From assembly GCF_900102165.1 (NCBI RefSeq), contig NZ_FNBD01000004.1, forward strand, positions 124,001-188,000: a DNA stretch of 64,000 nt, in the 5' to 3' direction. The notes beneath the pieces were generated by a model. The model saw only the letters and a program-made list of their open reading frames with translations, did not search any database and was not told the DNA's origin. Made by a program: the position numbers and the translations under genes. This document shows positions 17,733 to 26,463 of this stretch, piece by piece; within the stretch, counting starts at the first letter, position 1, and each line of letters opens with the position of its first letter. The stretch is from Cellulophaga baltica. Lineage in GTDB: Bacteria > Bacteroidota > Bacteroidia > Flavobacteriales > Flavobacteriaceae.

Positions 17733-19113
17733 ACAACGAACAATTGGCAAAGAAGTTACTTTATCTGGTGTAGGATTGCATACAGGAGAGAACGTTACAA
17801 TGAAATTGGTACCTGCGCCTGAAAATCATGGGTATGCCTTTAAACGAACAGATTTAGAAGGAGAACCTATTATTGAGGCAGATGCAGCTTATGTTGTAAA
17901 TACTCAGAGAGGGACCAATTTAGAAAAAAGAGGCGTTAAAATTCAAACATCAGAACATGTTCTTGCAGCATTAGTAGGGTTAGAGATTGATAACGTTTTA
18001 ATAGAGCTAAATGCTCCAGAACCACCGATAATGGATGGTTCTTCTAAATTTTTCGTAGAAGCTCTTGAAGAAGCAGGGATTGTTGAGCAAGAAGCTGAAA
18101 GAGAAATATACGTAGTTAAAGAAGTGATATCGTACAAAGATGAAGCAACCGGTAGTGAAATTACGGTAATACCTTCAGACGATTATCAGATTACGACTAT
18201 GGTAGATTTTGGGACCAAAGTATTAGGAACGCAGAATGCTACTTTAGATAAGTTGTCAGATTTCAAAGTAGAAATTTCAGAAGCTAGAACGTTTAGTTTT
18301 CTACACGAATTGGAAATGCTTTTAGAGCACGGATTAATTAAAGGTGGAGATTTAAACAATGCTATAGTTTACGTAGATAAAGAGATCTCTGAAGAAACGA
18401 TGAAAAAGCTTGAAAAGGCTTTTAATAAAAAGAAGCTGTCTATTAAACCAAACGGAATTTTAGATAACTTAACATTGCATCATCCTAATGAAGCAGCACG
18501 TCACAAATTGCTAGATGTTATTGGAGATGTAGCTTTGGCGGGTACGCGTATTCGTGGTAAAATCATAGCCAACAAGCCAGGTCATTTTGTAAATACACAA
18601 TTTGCAAAAAAACTGTCGAAAATTATAAAATTAGAAAAGCGTAATAAAGTTCCTCAATATGATTTGAATCAGCCGCCATTGATGGATATTCATCAAATTA
18701 TGGAAGTACTTCCTCATAGGCCTCCGTTCTTATTGATTGATAGAATTTTAGAGCTTTCTGATACGCATGTTGTGGGAATGAAAAATGTTACAATGAATGA
18801 GAATTTCTTTGTAGGTCATTTTCCAGGTGCACCAGTAATGCCAGGAGTTTTGCAAGTAGAAGCTATGGCACAAACTGGAGGTATTTTAGTGTTAAGTACG
18901 GTTCCAGATCCAGAAAATTACTTGACATTTTTCATGAAAATGGATAATGTGAAATTTAAACAAAAAGTACTTCCAGGGGATACATTGACTTTTCACTGTA
19001 GCCTTATTACGCCAATAAGAAGAGGTATTTGTCACATGCAAGCGTATGCTTATGCAAATAATAAGCTGGTGTGTGAAGCAGAATTAATGGCGCAAATAGC
19101 TAAAAAGAAATAG
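17716..19113 (+). CDS. lpxC-fabZ: fused LpxC deacetylase / FabZ dehydratase
   Basis: 465 residues. The N-terminal part (to about residue 310) is LpxC, the committed, zinc-dependent deacetylase of lipid A synthesis, with probable zinc ligands H81, H263 and D267. The C-terminal part (from about 318) is FabZ, the 3-hydroxyacyl-ACP dehydratase, with active-site H368 ([12 protein letters not shown]) and E382. This fusion is characteristic of Bacteroidota. The start is TTG 17716, or GTG 17722 two codons later; both overlap the lpxD stop. lpxA follows one base after its stop codon. Confidence 0.97.
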   Translation: MAVSNKQRTIGKEVTLSGVGLHTGENVTMKLVPAPENHGYAFKRTDLEGEPIIEADAAYVVNTQRGTNLEKRGVKIQTSEHVLAALVGLEIDNVLIELNAPEPPIMDGSSKFFVEALEEAGIVEQEAEREIYVVKEVISYKDEATGSEITVIPSDDYQITTMVDFGTKVLGTQNATLDKLSDFKVEISEARTFSFLHELEMLLEHGLIKGGDLNNAIVYVDKEISEETMKKLEKAFNKKKLSIKPNGILDNLTLHHPNEAARHKLLDVIGDVALAGTRIRGKIIANKPGHFVNTQFAKKLSKIIKLEKRNKVPQYDLNQPPLMDIHQIMEVLPHRPPFLLIDRILELSDTHVVGMKNVTMNENFFVGHFPGAPVMPGVLQVEAMAQTGGILVLSTVPDPENYLTFFMKMDNVKFKQKVLPGDTLTFHCSLITPIRRGICHMQAYAYANNKLVCEAELMAQIAKKK

Positions 19114-19114
19114 A

Positions 19115-19900
19115 ATGAATCAACCACTGGCATATATTCATCCAGGAGCTAAAATCGCTAAGAACGTAGTTGTAGAACCTTTTACCACCATTCATAATAA
19201 TGTTATTATTGGCGATGGTACGTGGATTGGTTCTAACGTAACGATAATGGAAGGCGCACGAATAGGTAAAAATTGTAATATTTTTCCTGGTGCAGTAATT
19301 TCAGCACCTCCTCAAGATTTAAAATATCAAGGAGAAGAAACTACGGTTATAATTGGTGACAATACCACAATTAGAGAATGTGCAACCATTCATAAAGGAA
19401 CTTCAGACCGCATGAAAACGGTTATTGGAAAAAACTGTTTAATCATGGCTTATTGTCATGTTGCCCATGACTGTTTAGTAGGGGATAACTGTATTTTTTC
19501 TAATAATTCAACTTTAGCAGGGCATGTTACTATTGGAGATAATGTGATTCTTGCAGGACTAGTTGCAGTACATCAATTTGTATCTATAGGGCAGCATGCT
19601 TTTGTAACTGGTGGATCTTTAGTTCGTAAGGATGTTCCTCCGTATGTAAAAGCTGCGCGTGAGCCGCTTTCTTATGTAGGAATAAATTCGGTAGGGCTAA
19701 GAAGAAGAGGCTTTACCTCAGAAAAGATTAGAGAAGTGCAGAATATTTATAGAATTTTATACCAAAAAAATTATAATAATTCTCAAGCTGTTCAAATTAT
19801 TGAGGCAGAAATGGAAGCTACTCCGGAGCGTGATGAAATTCTTCAATTTATTAGAGATTCTCAGCGTGGAATAATGAAAGGCTATTTTAGTAATAATTAG
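19115..19900 (+). CDS. lpxA: UDP-N-acetylglucosamine acyltransferase
   Basis: 261 residues, usual length. First enzyme of lipid A synthesis, moving a 3-hydroxyacyl chain from ACP to the 3-OH of UDP-GlcNAc. It is mostly a left-handed beta-helix of hexapeptide repeats. The likely catalytic base is H118 in YCHVAHDC, and a helical C-terminus follows from about residue 190. It is coupled to lpxC-fabZ with one base between them. Together with lpxD and lpxC-fabZ it covers the first three committed steps. Confidence 0.97.
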   Translation: MNQPLAYIHPGAKIAKNVVVEPFTTIHNNVIIGDGTWIGSNVTIMEGARIGKNCNIFPGAVISAPPQDLKYQGEETTVIIGDNTTIRECATIHKGTSDRMKTVIGKNCLIMAYCHVAHDCLVGDNCIFSNNSTLAGHVTIGDNVILAGLVAVHQFVSIGQHAFVTGGSLVRKDVPPYVKAAREPLSYVGINSVGLRRRGFTSEKIREVQNIYRILYQKNYNNSQAVQIIEAEMEATPERDEILQFIRDSQRGIMKGYFSNN

Positions 19901-19933
19901 TCTAACTTTCAATTTATAAAATAACATTAAAGC

Positions 19934-19975
19934 TTACTGATAATTTTTAGTTGATTAATTAGAAATCATCAGTAA
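19934..19975. repeat. inverted repeat between lpxA and efp
   Basis: TTACTGATAATTT (19934-19946) can pair with AAATCATCAGTAA (19963-19975), 12 pairs with one mismatch around a loop of about 16 bases. No T-run follows on either strand, so it is not a standard terminator. It may be an RNA structure in the efp leader or a protein-binding site. Confidence 0.5.
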
Positions 19976-19992
19976 CAAATAGCATTATAATT

Positions 19993-20559
19993 ATGGCATC
20001 AACATCAGATATTAGAAAAGGACTTTGCATTCGTTACAACAACGATATTTTTAAAATTATTGAATTTTTACATGTAAAACCAGGGAAGGGACCTGCTTTT
20101 GTACGTACAAAATTAAAGAGTGTAACTTCGGGTAAAGTTTTAGATAATACCTTTTCTGGAGGTAGTAAGATAGAAGATGTACGTGTGGAAACACGCTCAT
20201 ATCAGTATTTGTATCCTGAAGGGCAGACGTATCACTTTATGAATACACAAGACTATAATCAAATAACCTTAGAAGAAAGTGCATTAGATGCGCCGGGCCT
20301 TTTAAAGGAAGGAGAAATAGTTACTATTCTTTTTAATACAGAAGATAGCATGCCTTTGTCTGTAGACATGCCTGCTAGTGTTGTTTTAGAGGTTACCTAT
20401 ACGGAGCCAGGTGTAAAAGGAAACACGGCAACCAACGCTACAAAACCTGCAAAAGTAGAAACAGGGGCAGAGGTTAATGTTCCTTTATTTATTAATGAAG
20501 GTGATAAAATTAAAGTAGATACTGCTTCGGGTTCTTATATGGAACGCGTAAAAGAATAA
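19993..20559 (+). CDS. efp: elongation factor P
   Basis: 188 residues, three-domain EF-P length. It binds stalled ribosomes and speeds peptide-bond formation at polyproline stretches. The domain I tip loop reads KPGKGPAF with K32 at the position that carries modification in many bacteria. It sits between lpxA and a second lpxD-like gene, an arrangement I recall from other Bacteroidota. The start is well placed 92 bases after lpxA. Confidence 0.97.
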   Translation: MASTSDIRKGLCIRYNNDIFKIIEFLHVKPGKGPAFVRTKLKSVTSGKVLDNTFSGGSKIEDVRVETRSYQYLYPEGQTYHFMNTQDYNQITLEESALDAPGLLKEGEIVTILFNTEDSMPLSVDMPASVVLEVTYTEPGVKGNTATNATKPAKVETGAEVNVPLFINEGDKIKVDTASGSYMERVKE

Positions 20560-20583
20560 TTTTTAGAAATCAAGCATAATTAA

Positions 20584-21507
20584 ATGAAGTTTCCTATTTC
20601 TCATAGTTTGCAACAAATTGCGAGCATTATTCAGTCTGAATTTGTTGGCGATGCTGATTTTCAGGTTTTAGGAATGAACGAAATTCATGTGGTAGAGCCA
20701 GGTGATATTGTTTTTGTAGATCATCCTAAATATTATGATAAGGCTTTAAATTCTAAGGCGACTACTATTTTAATCAATAAAAAAGTGGATTGCCCAGAAG
20801 GAAAAGCATTGTTGATTTCTGATGATCCTTTTCGTGATTTTAATAAGCTAACAGCTTTTTTTAAGCCTTTTGAGAAATCATCTAAGAATATAGCGCCATC
20901 AGCAAAAATAGGTAAGGATACAGTTATTCAGCCTAATGCTTTTGTGGGTAATAATGTGGTAATCGGAGCTAATTGTACCATTCATTCCAATGTATCTATA
21001 TATGACAATTGTGTAATTGGTAATAATGTTACGATCCATGCGGGAACTGTTTTAGGATCAGACGCATTTTATTATAAAAATAGGCCAGAAGGTTTTGATA
21101 AGTTGCTTTCAGGTGGCCGAGTGGTGATTGAGGATAATGTTGATATTGGTGCGCTTTGTACTTTAGATAGGGGGGTTACCGGAGATACTACAGTTAAAAA
21201 AGGAACTAAGATAGATAACCAAGTGCATGTTGGTCATGATACCATTATTGGGGAGAAATGCCTAATAGCTTCGCAAACGGGAATTGCAGGTTGCGTGATT
21301 ATAGAAGACGAAGTAACCTTATGGGGGCAAGTTGGAGTGATTAGTGCAATCACTATTGGAAAAAAAGCAGTAGTTTTAGCGCAATCAGGAATTTCTAAAT
21401 CTCTTGAAGGAAACGCCACATACTTTGGTAGTCCGGCAGAAGAAGCACGTGAAAAAATGAAGCAAATGGCTTGGATTAAGCAAATTCCGCAAATAATAAA
21501 AAAATAG
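20584..21507 (+). CDS. second LpxD-like N-acyltransferase
   Basis: 307 residues, about 35 shorter than the lpxD at 16704, mainly at the C-terminus. The N-terminal LpxD domain (about 1-95) and hexapeptide beta-helix are kept, with H218 (VHVGHDTIIG) at the catalytic position. It may acylate lipid A precursors with a different chain preference or act on another UDP-sugar. Lack of the usual C-terminal helices makes trimer function less certain. It lies 24 bases after efp and is probably cotranscribed with it. Confidence 0.88.
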   Translation: MKFPISHSLQQIASIIQSEFVGDADFQVLGMNEIHVVEPGDIVFVDHPKYYDKALNSKATTILINKKVDCPEGKALLISDDPFRDFNKLTAFFKPFEKSSKNIAPSAKIGKDTVIQPNAFVGNNVVIGANCTIHSNVSIYDNCVIGNNVTIHAGTVLGSDAFYYKNRPEGFDKLLSGGRVVIEDNVDIGALCTLDRGVTGDTTVKKGTKIDNQVHVGHDTIIGEKCLIASQTGIAGCVIIEDEVTLWGQVGVISAITIGKKAVVLAQSGISKSLEGNATYFGSPAEEAREKMKQMAWIKQIPQIIKK

Positions 21508-21555
21508 AAGCACAAATAAGCTAGCGAAATACTTTATAAATTGTTTTCAATGGCA

Positions 21556-21563
21556 TATTTTTG
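21556..21563 (+). promoter_or_regulatory. candidate -7 promoter box for sucD
   Basis: TATTTTTG fits TAnnTTTG and lies 28 bases before the sucD start. The -33 element is not obvious, so support is partial. Confidence 0.35.
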
Positions 21564-21591
21564 CAATGCAATAAATTAATATAGATATAAA

Positions 21592-22464
21592 ATGAGTGTT
21601 TTAGTCAATAAAGATTCCAAAATAATTGTACAAGGTTTTACTGGAAGTGAAGGTACCTTTCACGCAGGACAAATGATTGATTACGGTACGAACATCGTTG
21701 GTGGTGTTACTCCGGGTAAAGGTGGGCAAGAACATTTAGGGAAGCCAGTTTTTAATACTGTTCATGAAGCTGTTGAAAAAGTTGGAGCAGACACGACTAT
21801 TATATTTGTTCCGCCAGCATTTGCTGCAGATGCAATTATGGAAGCTGCGAATGCAGGTATTAAAGTTATTATTACCATTACAGAAGGTATTCCTGTTGCA
21901 GATATGGTAAAAGCGTCTAACTATATTAAAAATATGGACTGTCGTTTAATCGGCCCTAACTGTCCAGGAGTTATTACTCCAGGTGAAGCTAAGGTAGGTA
22001 TTATGCCAGGTTTTGTATTCAAAAAAGGTAACGTAGGTATTGTTTCTAAATCGGGAACATTAACATATGAAGCTGCTGATCAAGTAGTACGTCAAGGTTT
22101 AGGTATTACAACTGCTATTGGTATTGGTGGTGATCCAATTATTGGAACAACAACAAAAGAAGCTGTTGAAATGTTAATCAACGATCCTGAAACAGAATGT
22201 GTAGTGATGATTGGTGAAATTGGAGGTCAATTAGAACCAGATGCTGCTAAGTGGTATAAAGCTAGTGGAAGTAAAAAACCAGTTGTAGGTTTTATTGCTG
22301 GTGAAACTGCACCTGCAGGTAGAACCATGGGTCATGCTGGTGCCATCGTAGGTGGTAGTGACGATACCGCTCAAGCTAAAAAGCGTATCATGCGTGAGTG
22401 TGGTATTCACGTGGTAGATTCTCCTGCTGAGATTGGATTGAAAGTAAAAGAAGTATTGGGATAA
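21592..22464 (+). CDS. sucD: succinate-CoA ligase subunit alpha
   Basis: 290 residues, standard SucD length. With SucC it converts succinyl-CoA to succinate with formation of ATP or GTP in the TCA cycle. The N-terminal CoA-binding Rossmann fold begins [17 protein letters not shown]. The phosphorylated His is H248 in GHAGAIVGG. sucC is not in the window, which is common in this phylum where the two genes are apart. A terminator follows. Confidence 0.97.
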   Translation: MSVLVNKDSKIIVQGFTGSEGTFHAGQMIDYGTNIVGGVTPGKGGQEHLGKPVFNTVHEAVEKVGADTTIIFVPPAFAADAIMEAANAGIKVIITITEGIPVADMVKASNYIKNMDCRLIGPNCPGVITPGEAKVGIMPGFVFKKGNVGIVSKSGTLTYEAADQVVRQGLGITTAIGIGGDPIIGTTTKEAVEMLINDPETECVVMIGEIGGQLEPDAAKWYKASGSKKPVVGFIAGETAPAGRTMGHAGAIVGGSDDTAQAKKRIMRECGIHVVDSPAEIGLKVKEVLG

Positions 22465-22501
22465 TTGTTTTACAATTAAATCAAGAACTATATAAAGATT
22501 T

Positions 22502-22548
22502 AAAAATCCCGTTTATGCTGAAATATTTTCAGTTTAAACGGGATTTTA
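22502..22548 (+). terminator. Rho-independent terminator after sucD
   Basis: AAAATCCCGTTTA (22503-22515) pairs with TAAACGGGATTTT (22535-22547). The region between can extend the hairpin through CTGAAA/TTTCAG. It lies 38 bases after the sucD stop. Confidence 0.85.
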
Positions 22549-22572
22549 GCTATCTATATATCAAACAAAAGT

Positions 22573-22580
22573 TATATTTG
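22573..22580 (+). promoter_or_regulatory. candidate -7 promoter box for fabG
   Basis: TATATTTG fits TAnnTTTG and lies 27 bases before the fabG ATG, directly after the sucD terminator, which is where a promoter is required. Confidence 0.45.
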
Positions 22581-22607
22581 AATATCAACCGAACAAATTG
22601 AACAAAA

Positions 22608-23357
22608 ATGAAGTTATTAGAAGGTAAAAACGTAATTATTACAGGTGCAAGTAGGGGTATAGGTACTGGTATTGCGCAGGTTTTTGCAGACCATGGAGCA
22701 AATGTGGCTTTTACATATAGCTCTAGTGAGGCACCAGCGCTAGCATTAGAAAAAGAATTGACGGCTAAGGGAGTTAAAGCAAAAGCATATAAAAGTAATG
22801 CAGCAAGCTTTAGTGATTCAGAAGCTCTAGTAGCTCAGGTTTTAGAAGATTTTGATGGTACTATTGATGTGTTGATTAACAATGCTGGAATTACAAAAGA
22901 TAACCTTCTAATGCGTATGTCTGAGGATGATTTTGATAAAGTAATTGAAATCAACTTAAAATCGGTATTTAACATGACAAAAGCGGTGCAACGTACTATG
23001 TTAAAGCAGCGTAAAGGTTCTATAATTAATATGAGTAGTGTGGTTGGTGTTAAAGGTAATGCGGGTCAGACAAATTACGCAGCTTCAAAAGCGGGTATGA
23101 TTGGTTTTACTAAATCTATTGCTTTAGAATTAGGTTCTAGAAATATTCGCTGTAACGCAATTGCTCCAGGGTTTATCGAGACAGAGATGACCGATAAACT
23201 TGATGAAAAAGTGGTTCAAGGTTGGAGAGACGGTATTCCTTTGAAGAGAGGTGGTAGTCCAGAAGATATTGCCAATGCTTGTTTGTTTTTTGCTTCTGAT
23301 TTGTCAGGGTATGTAACGGGGCAGGTGTTAAATGTTGATGGGGGAATGCTAACTTAG
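22608..23357 (+). CDS. fabG: 3-oxoacyl-ACP reductase
   Basis: 249 residues. An NADPH-dependent SDR enzyme reducing 3-oxoacyl-ACP in fatty acid elongation. Motifs: TGASRGIG (12-19) for cofactor, NNAG (91-94), catalytic Ser 143/144, Y157 and K161 in YAASK, and the C-terminal GQVLNVDGGM typical of FabG. Other SDR enzymes share these motifs, but the NAGITKDNLLMRM segment is FabG-specific. It starts a short run with the VWA and prohibitin-like genes 14 bases apart. Confidence 0.93.
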   Translation: MKLLEGKNVIITGASRGIGTGIAQVFADHGANVAFTYSSSEAPALALEKELTAKGVKAKAYKSNAASFSDSEALVAQVLEDFDGTIDVLINNAGITKDNLLMRMSEDDFDKVIEINLKSVFNMTKAVQRTMLKQRKGSIINMSSVVGVKGNAGQTNYAASKAGMIGFTKSIALELGSRNIRCNAIAPGFIETEMTDKLDEKVVQGWRDGIPLKRGGSPEDIANACLFFASDLSGYVTGQVLNVDGGMLT

Positions 23358-23371
23358 AAGTAGCGAAAATT

Positions 23372-25384
23372 ATGCAAATTCAGACTATTCTATTAATAAT
23401 TTTAGCAGCATTTGTTGCTGTAGGAGTAGTCATTTTTCAATATTATTACAAAGTTAAAAAGAGAGGAAAACATATTGTTTTGCTCTCTTTTTTGCGTTTT
23501 ACGGCGCTATTTTCTCTTTTTATAGTGCTTATAAATCCAAAATTTAAAAAAGTAGACTATACTGTAGCGAAAGCTAATTTAGTAGTGGTTGCAGATATTT
23601 CTAGTTCTATGGCAAATAGTTCTGAGCAATTAAATGATTTTTTGGATAAAATAAAAAACAATAAAGATTTAGCAGAAAAATTTAATATAGATTATTATCA
23701 ATTCGGTAGCTCATTGGAAAACTTGGGCACCCTTGATCTTTCTGAAAAAAAGACAGATATCGCAAAAGCTTTAAAAACGGTTGCTACGATTTACAACAAT
23801 AAGAAAACTGTTGGGGTATTACTTTCAGATGGTAATCAAACTATAGGTCAGGATTATGAATTTTATGGCAATAAGAGTAAGATTTCATTTTATTCGGTAG
23901 TTTTTGGAGACACTACGGCCTATGAAGATGTTAAAGTAAGTCAGGTGAACACTAATAAATTTGCCTTTTTAAAAAATAAATTTCCAATAGAGTCCTATAT
24001 CTCTTATGATGGAGAAAAGACGGTTAGTTTGCCTGTTTCTATTGCTGTAGATGGAAAAATTGTTTTCAAGGAACAAGTGGGGTTTTCTAAATCAATCAAA
24101 TCAAAAAGAATACATACGCTTATAAATGCCGATGCTGTGGGGGTTAAAACGGTAGTTGTTGCCGTAGGTGCTTTGGATACTGAGAAAAATAAGATCAATA
24201 ATAGAAAATCTGTGGCTGTTGAAGTTATTGATGAGAAAACCAAAGTTACTATTGTTTCTTCTATAGTGCATCCTGATTTGGGGGCTTTAAAAAAAGCGAT
24301 TGAATCTAATGAGCAACGCCTGGTGACCATTGTGAAACCTAATGTTGATCAGAAAGTATTTGACGATACAGATCTTTTTATATGCTATCAACCCACTAGT
24401 AGTTTTAAAGAAGTTTATGCTTTTATTGCGAAAGAAAAACGAAATCATTTTACCATTGTCGGTACTAAGACCGATCTTAATTTTTTAAATCAATCTAACT
24501 TAGATTTTACCTTAGAAACGGGGTATCCTATTGAAGAAGTTATCGGTAAGCTAAATACTTCTTTTTCTAAATATGATATAGCCAACACAGATTTCATTAA
24601 TTACCCGCCTTTGACGAGTAATTCTGGAGCAATTAGTTTTAAAAGTACTTATGAGCCCTTACTGCAGATGAATATAAGAGGAGTAGATCTTGCTAATCCG
24701 CTTTTTGCTATTTCGGAAAACGAAAAACAGAAGACAGCAGTTTTATTAGGTGAAAACATTTGGAAATGGCGAATGCAAAATTATGTGAACCAAGAGAATT
24801 TTGAAGATTTTGATACTTTCATAGGAAAGCTAACGTTGTTTTTATCTAGTGATGCAAAAAGAGAGCAACTGTCAATTGATTATAAGTCGGTGTATGAAAA
24901 TTTAGGCTTAGCAAAAGTAACGGCTACCTATTTTGATGAGACGTACGTGTTTGATTCTAAGGCTAATCTTTATATTGAAATTAATGGAGGGGTGAAAGTA
25001 CCTATGCTTTTGAAAAATAATTATTTTGAAGCAGATTTAAGCGATTTAAAATCGGGAACTTATTCCTTTAAAGTGGGCGTGGTAGGGAAGTCGGTTTCTA
25101 AATCTGGCAAATTTACCGTATTAGATTATGATGTAGAGCAGCAGTTTTTTTCGTCGAATCATACAAAAATGTCGAACTTCTCTGAGGCAACAACGGCTTC
25201 ACTTTTCTATCCTGAACAAATACAGGAATTTATTACGCAGTTAGATTCGGATAAACGCTTTATGTCTACTCAAAAGAGCGTTGAAAATGTTGTATCTTTG
25301 ATAGACTTTAAATTCCTTCTAGGGCTTATTATAATAGCACTTTCATTAGAATGGATCATCAGAAAATATAACGGATTAATTTAA
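23372..25384 (+). CDS. membrane-anchored VWA-like protein
   Basis: 670 residues. Two N-terminal membrane helices (about 4-26 and 37-55) are followed by a periplasmic part beginning with a von Willebrand A-like fold, whose MIDAS motif is D75-x-S77-x-S79 (ADISSSM), then GVLLSDGNQT. A C-terminal membrane helix lies at about 645-662. A long beta-rich middle region has no named domain. Proteins with this layout are common in Bacteroidota with no assigned role. It lies 14 bases before the prohibitin-like gene, possibly one transcript with fabG. Confidence 0.82.
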   Translation: MQIQTILLIILAAFVAVGVVIFQYYYKVKKRGKHIVLLSFLRFTALFSLFIVLINPKFKKVDYTVAKANLVVVADISSSMANSSEQLNDFLDKIKNNKDLAEKFNIDYYQFGSSLENLGTLDLSEKKTDIAKALKTVATIYNNKKTVGVLLSDGNQTIGQDYEFYGNKSKISFYSVVFGDTTAYEDVKVSQVNTNKFAFLKNKFPIESYISYDGEKTVSLPVSIAVDGKIVFKEQVGFSKSIKSKRIHTLINADAVGVKTVVVAVGALDTEKNKINNRKSVAVEVIDEKTKVTIVSSIVHPDLGALKKAIESNEQRLVTIVKPNVDQKVFDDTDLFICYQPTSSFKEVYAFIAKEKRNHFTIVGTKTDLNFLNQSNLDFTLETGYPIEEVIGKLNTSFSKYDIANTDFINYPPLTSNSGAISFKSTYEPLLQMNIRGVDLANPLFAISENEKQKTAVLLGENIWKWRMQNYVNQENFEDFDTFIGKLTLFLSSDAKREQLSIDYKSVYENLGLAKVTATYFDETYVFDSKANLYIEINGGVKVPMLLKNNYFEADLSDLKSGTYSFKVGVVGKSVSKSGKFTVLDYDVEQQFFSSNHTKMSNFSEATTASLFYPEQIQEFITQLDSDKRFMSTQKSVENVVSLIDFKFLLGLIIIALSLEWIIRKYNGLI

Positions 25385-25397
25385 ATTAAATTCAAGT

Positions 25398-26213
25398 ATG
25401 GATAAATTGCCAAAAATTGCATTACCTGCAGTCTTCGCATTAGTAGTTTTAATAATATTAATTTCAAAATCTACCGTCACGGTTGACTCAGGTCAGGCGG
25501 GTGTTTTGTACAAACAATTTCAAGGTGGTGTGGTTACAGATGAGCCACCATTAGGGGAGGGTTTTCACTTTGTAGCTCCATGGAATAAAGTATTTATCTA
25601 TGAGGTAAGACAGCAGGAAGTGCTAGAAAAAATGAATGTTTTATCTAGTAATGGTTTGGATATTAAATTAGAAGCTTCGGCTTGGTTTGAGCCTGTTCGT
25701 AGTGAATTAGGGAAGTTGCACCAAGAAAAGGGAGAAGATTATATTCAAAGAGTTTTATTGCCTACAATACGTTCTGCTGCACGTTCTGTGGTAGGTCGTT
25801 ATACGCCAGAACAATTATATTCTAGTAAGCGTGATGCTATCCAACAAGAGATTTTTGATGAGACCAAGAAGATTGTAGAAGGAGAGTATATTCAACTTAA
25901 TGAAATTTTAGTGCGCGATGTAACTTTGCCGCCAACCATTAAGGAAGCTATTGAACGTAAATTACGTCAAGAGCAGGAGTCTTTAGAATATGAATTCCGT
26001 TTAGTTACTGCTAAGAAAGAAGCTGAAAAAGTAACCATAGAAGCGCAGGGTAAGGCAGATGCCAACCGTATATTGAGTGCATCGTTAAATGATCAAATTC
26101 TTAGAGATAAAGGTATAGATGCTACTTTAGAGCTTTCTAAATCACCAAACACTAAAGTTGTTGTTGTAGGTGGAGGAGAATCTGGATTACCTTTAATTTT
26201 GGGGAACAATTAA
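25398..26213 (+). CDS. prohibitin-family (SPFH/Band 7) membrane protein
   Basis: 271 residues with one N-terminal membrane helix (about 9-26), an SPFH domain (about 30-200, with VDSGQAGVLYKQFQGG and GFHFVAPWNKVFIYEVR) and a helical coiled-coil tail rich in Glu/Lys/Ala (about 175-235). Prohibitin-like proteins form large membrane rings and often bind membrane proteases such as FtsH. Placement after the VWA gene is the only context. Family call is strong, partner unknown. Confidence 0.92.
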   Translation: MDKLPKIALPAVFALVVLIILISKSTVTVDSGQAGVLYKQFQGGVVTDEPPLGEGFHFVAPWNKVFIYEVRQQEVLEKMNVLSSNGLDIKLEASAWFEPVRSELGKLHQEKGEDYIQRVLLPTIRSAARSVVGRYTPEQLYSSKRDAIQQEIFDETKKIVEGEYIQLNEILVRDVTLPPTIKEAIERKLRQEQESLEYEFRLVTAKKEAEKVTIEAQGKADANRILSASLNDQILRDKGIDATLELSKSPNTKVVVVGGGESGLPLILGNN

Positions 26214-26263
26214 TCTGTTAGTTTTTGAATAAAAACAAGAACAGTTGTTAAAAAAATAGATTT

Positions 26264-26297
26264 TTGTTTTTTAACACATAAAATAATTTTACTTTTA
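26264..26297 (+). promoter_or_regulatory. candidate promoter of the his operon leader
   Basis: TTG at 26264-26266 and TACTTTTA at 26290-26297 resemble the Bacteroidota -33 and -7 elements (last base A instead of G, spacing of 23 a little long). Transcription would start around 26304, next to the leader peptide start codon. Confidence 0.35.
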
Positions 26298-26304
26298 CAT
26301 CAGA

Positions 26305-26361
26305 ATGAAAAATACAACTACACATCATCATCATTTTTATACTTGCTTTCAAGCGAGGTAG
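26305..26361 (+). CDS. hisL: histidine operon leader peptide
   Basis: An 18-codon reading frame, MKNTTTHHHHFYTCFQAR, with four consecutive CAT histidine codons at 26323-26334 and a TAG stop at 26359-26361. It lies 102 bases before hisG and just before a terminator. Ribosome stalling at the His codons when charged tRNA-His is scarce would free RNA just downstream to form an antiterminator. Position, His run and downstream RNA pairing all agree with classical leader-peptide attenuation. Confidence 0.88.
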   Translation: MKNTTTHHHHFYTCFQAR

Positions 26362-26418
26362 AAATGTATTGTAGTAGTGCAACATATTTTAAACCCGTTT
26401 GAGCAATCAAACGGGTTT
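26342..26418 (+). promoter_or_regulatory. his attenuator: leader hairpin, antiterminator and terminator
   Basis: Three mutually exclusive pairings are visible. Leader hairpin: CTTGCT (26342-26347) with AGCGAG (26352-26357). Antiterminator: TTCAAGCG (26348-26355) with CGTTTGAG (26396-26403), eight pairs including two G-U. Terminator: AAACCCGTTTGA (26391-26402) with TCAAACGGGTTT (26407-26418), 12 perfect pairs closed by a GCAA loop and followed by TTATTTTT. A ribosome held on the His codons would cover the first arm of the leader hairpin and favour the antiterminator; one at the stop codon would cover the antiterminator arm and let the terminator form. Confidence 0.82.
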
Positions 26419-26463
26419 TATTTTTAAACTTTTTTTGATTGCCAGACACAAACTAAAAAGAAA

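Noticed and set aside
24004-24330. Antisense 108-codon frame in the VWA gene
   Set aside because: Hydrophobic Thr/Ser-rich antisense reading of a solid coding region; no start context or family.
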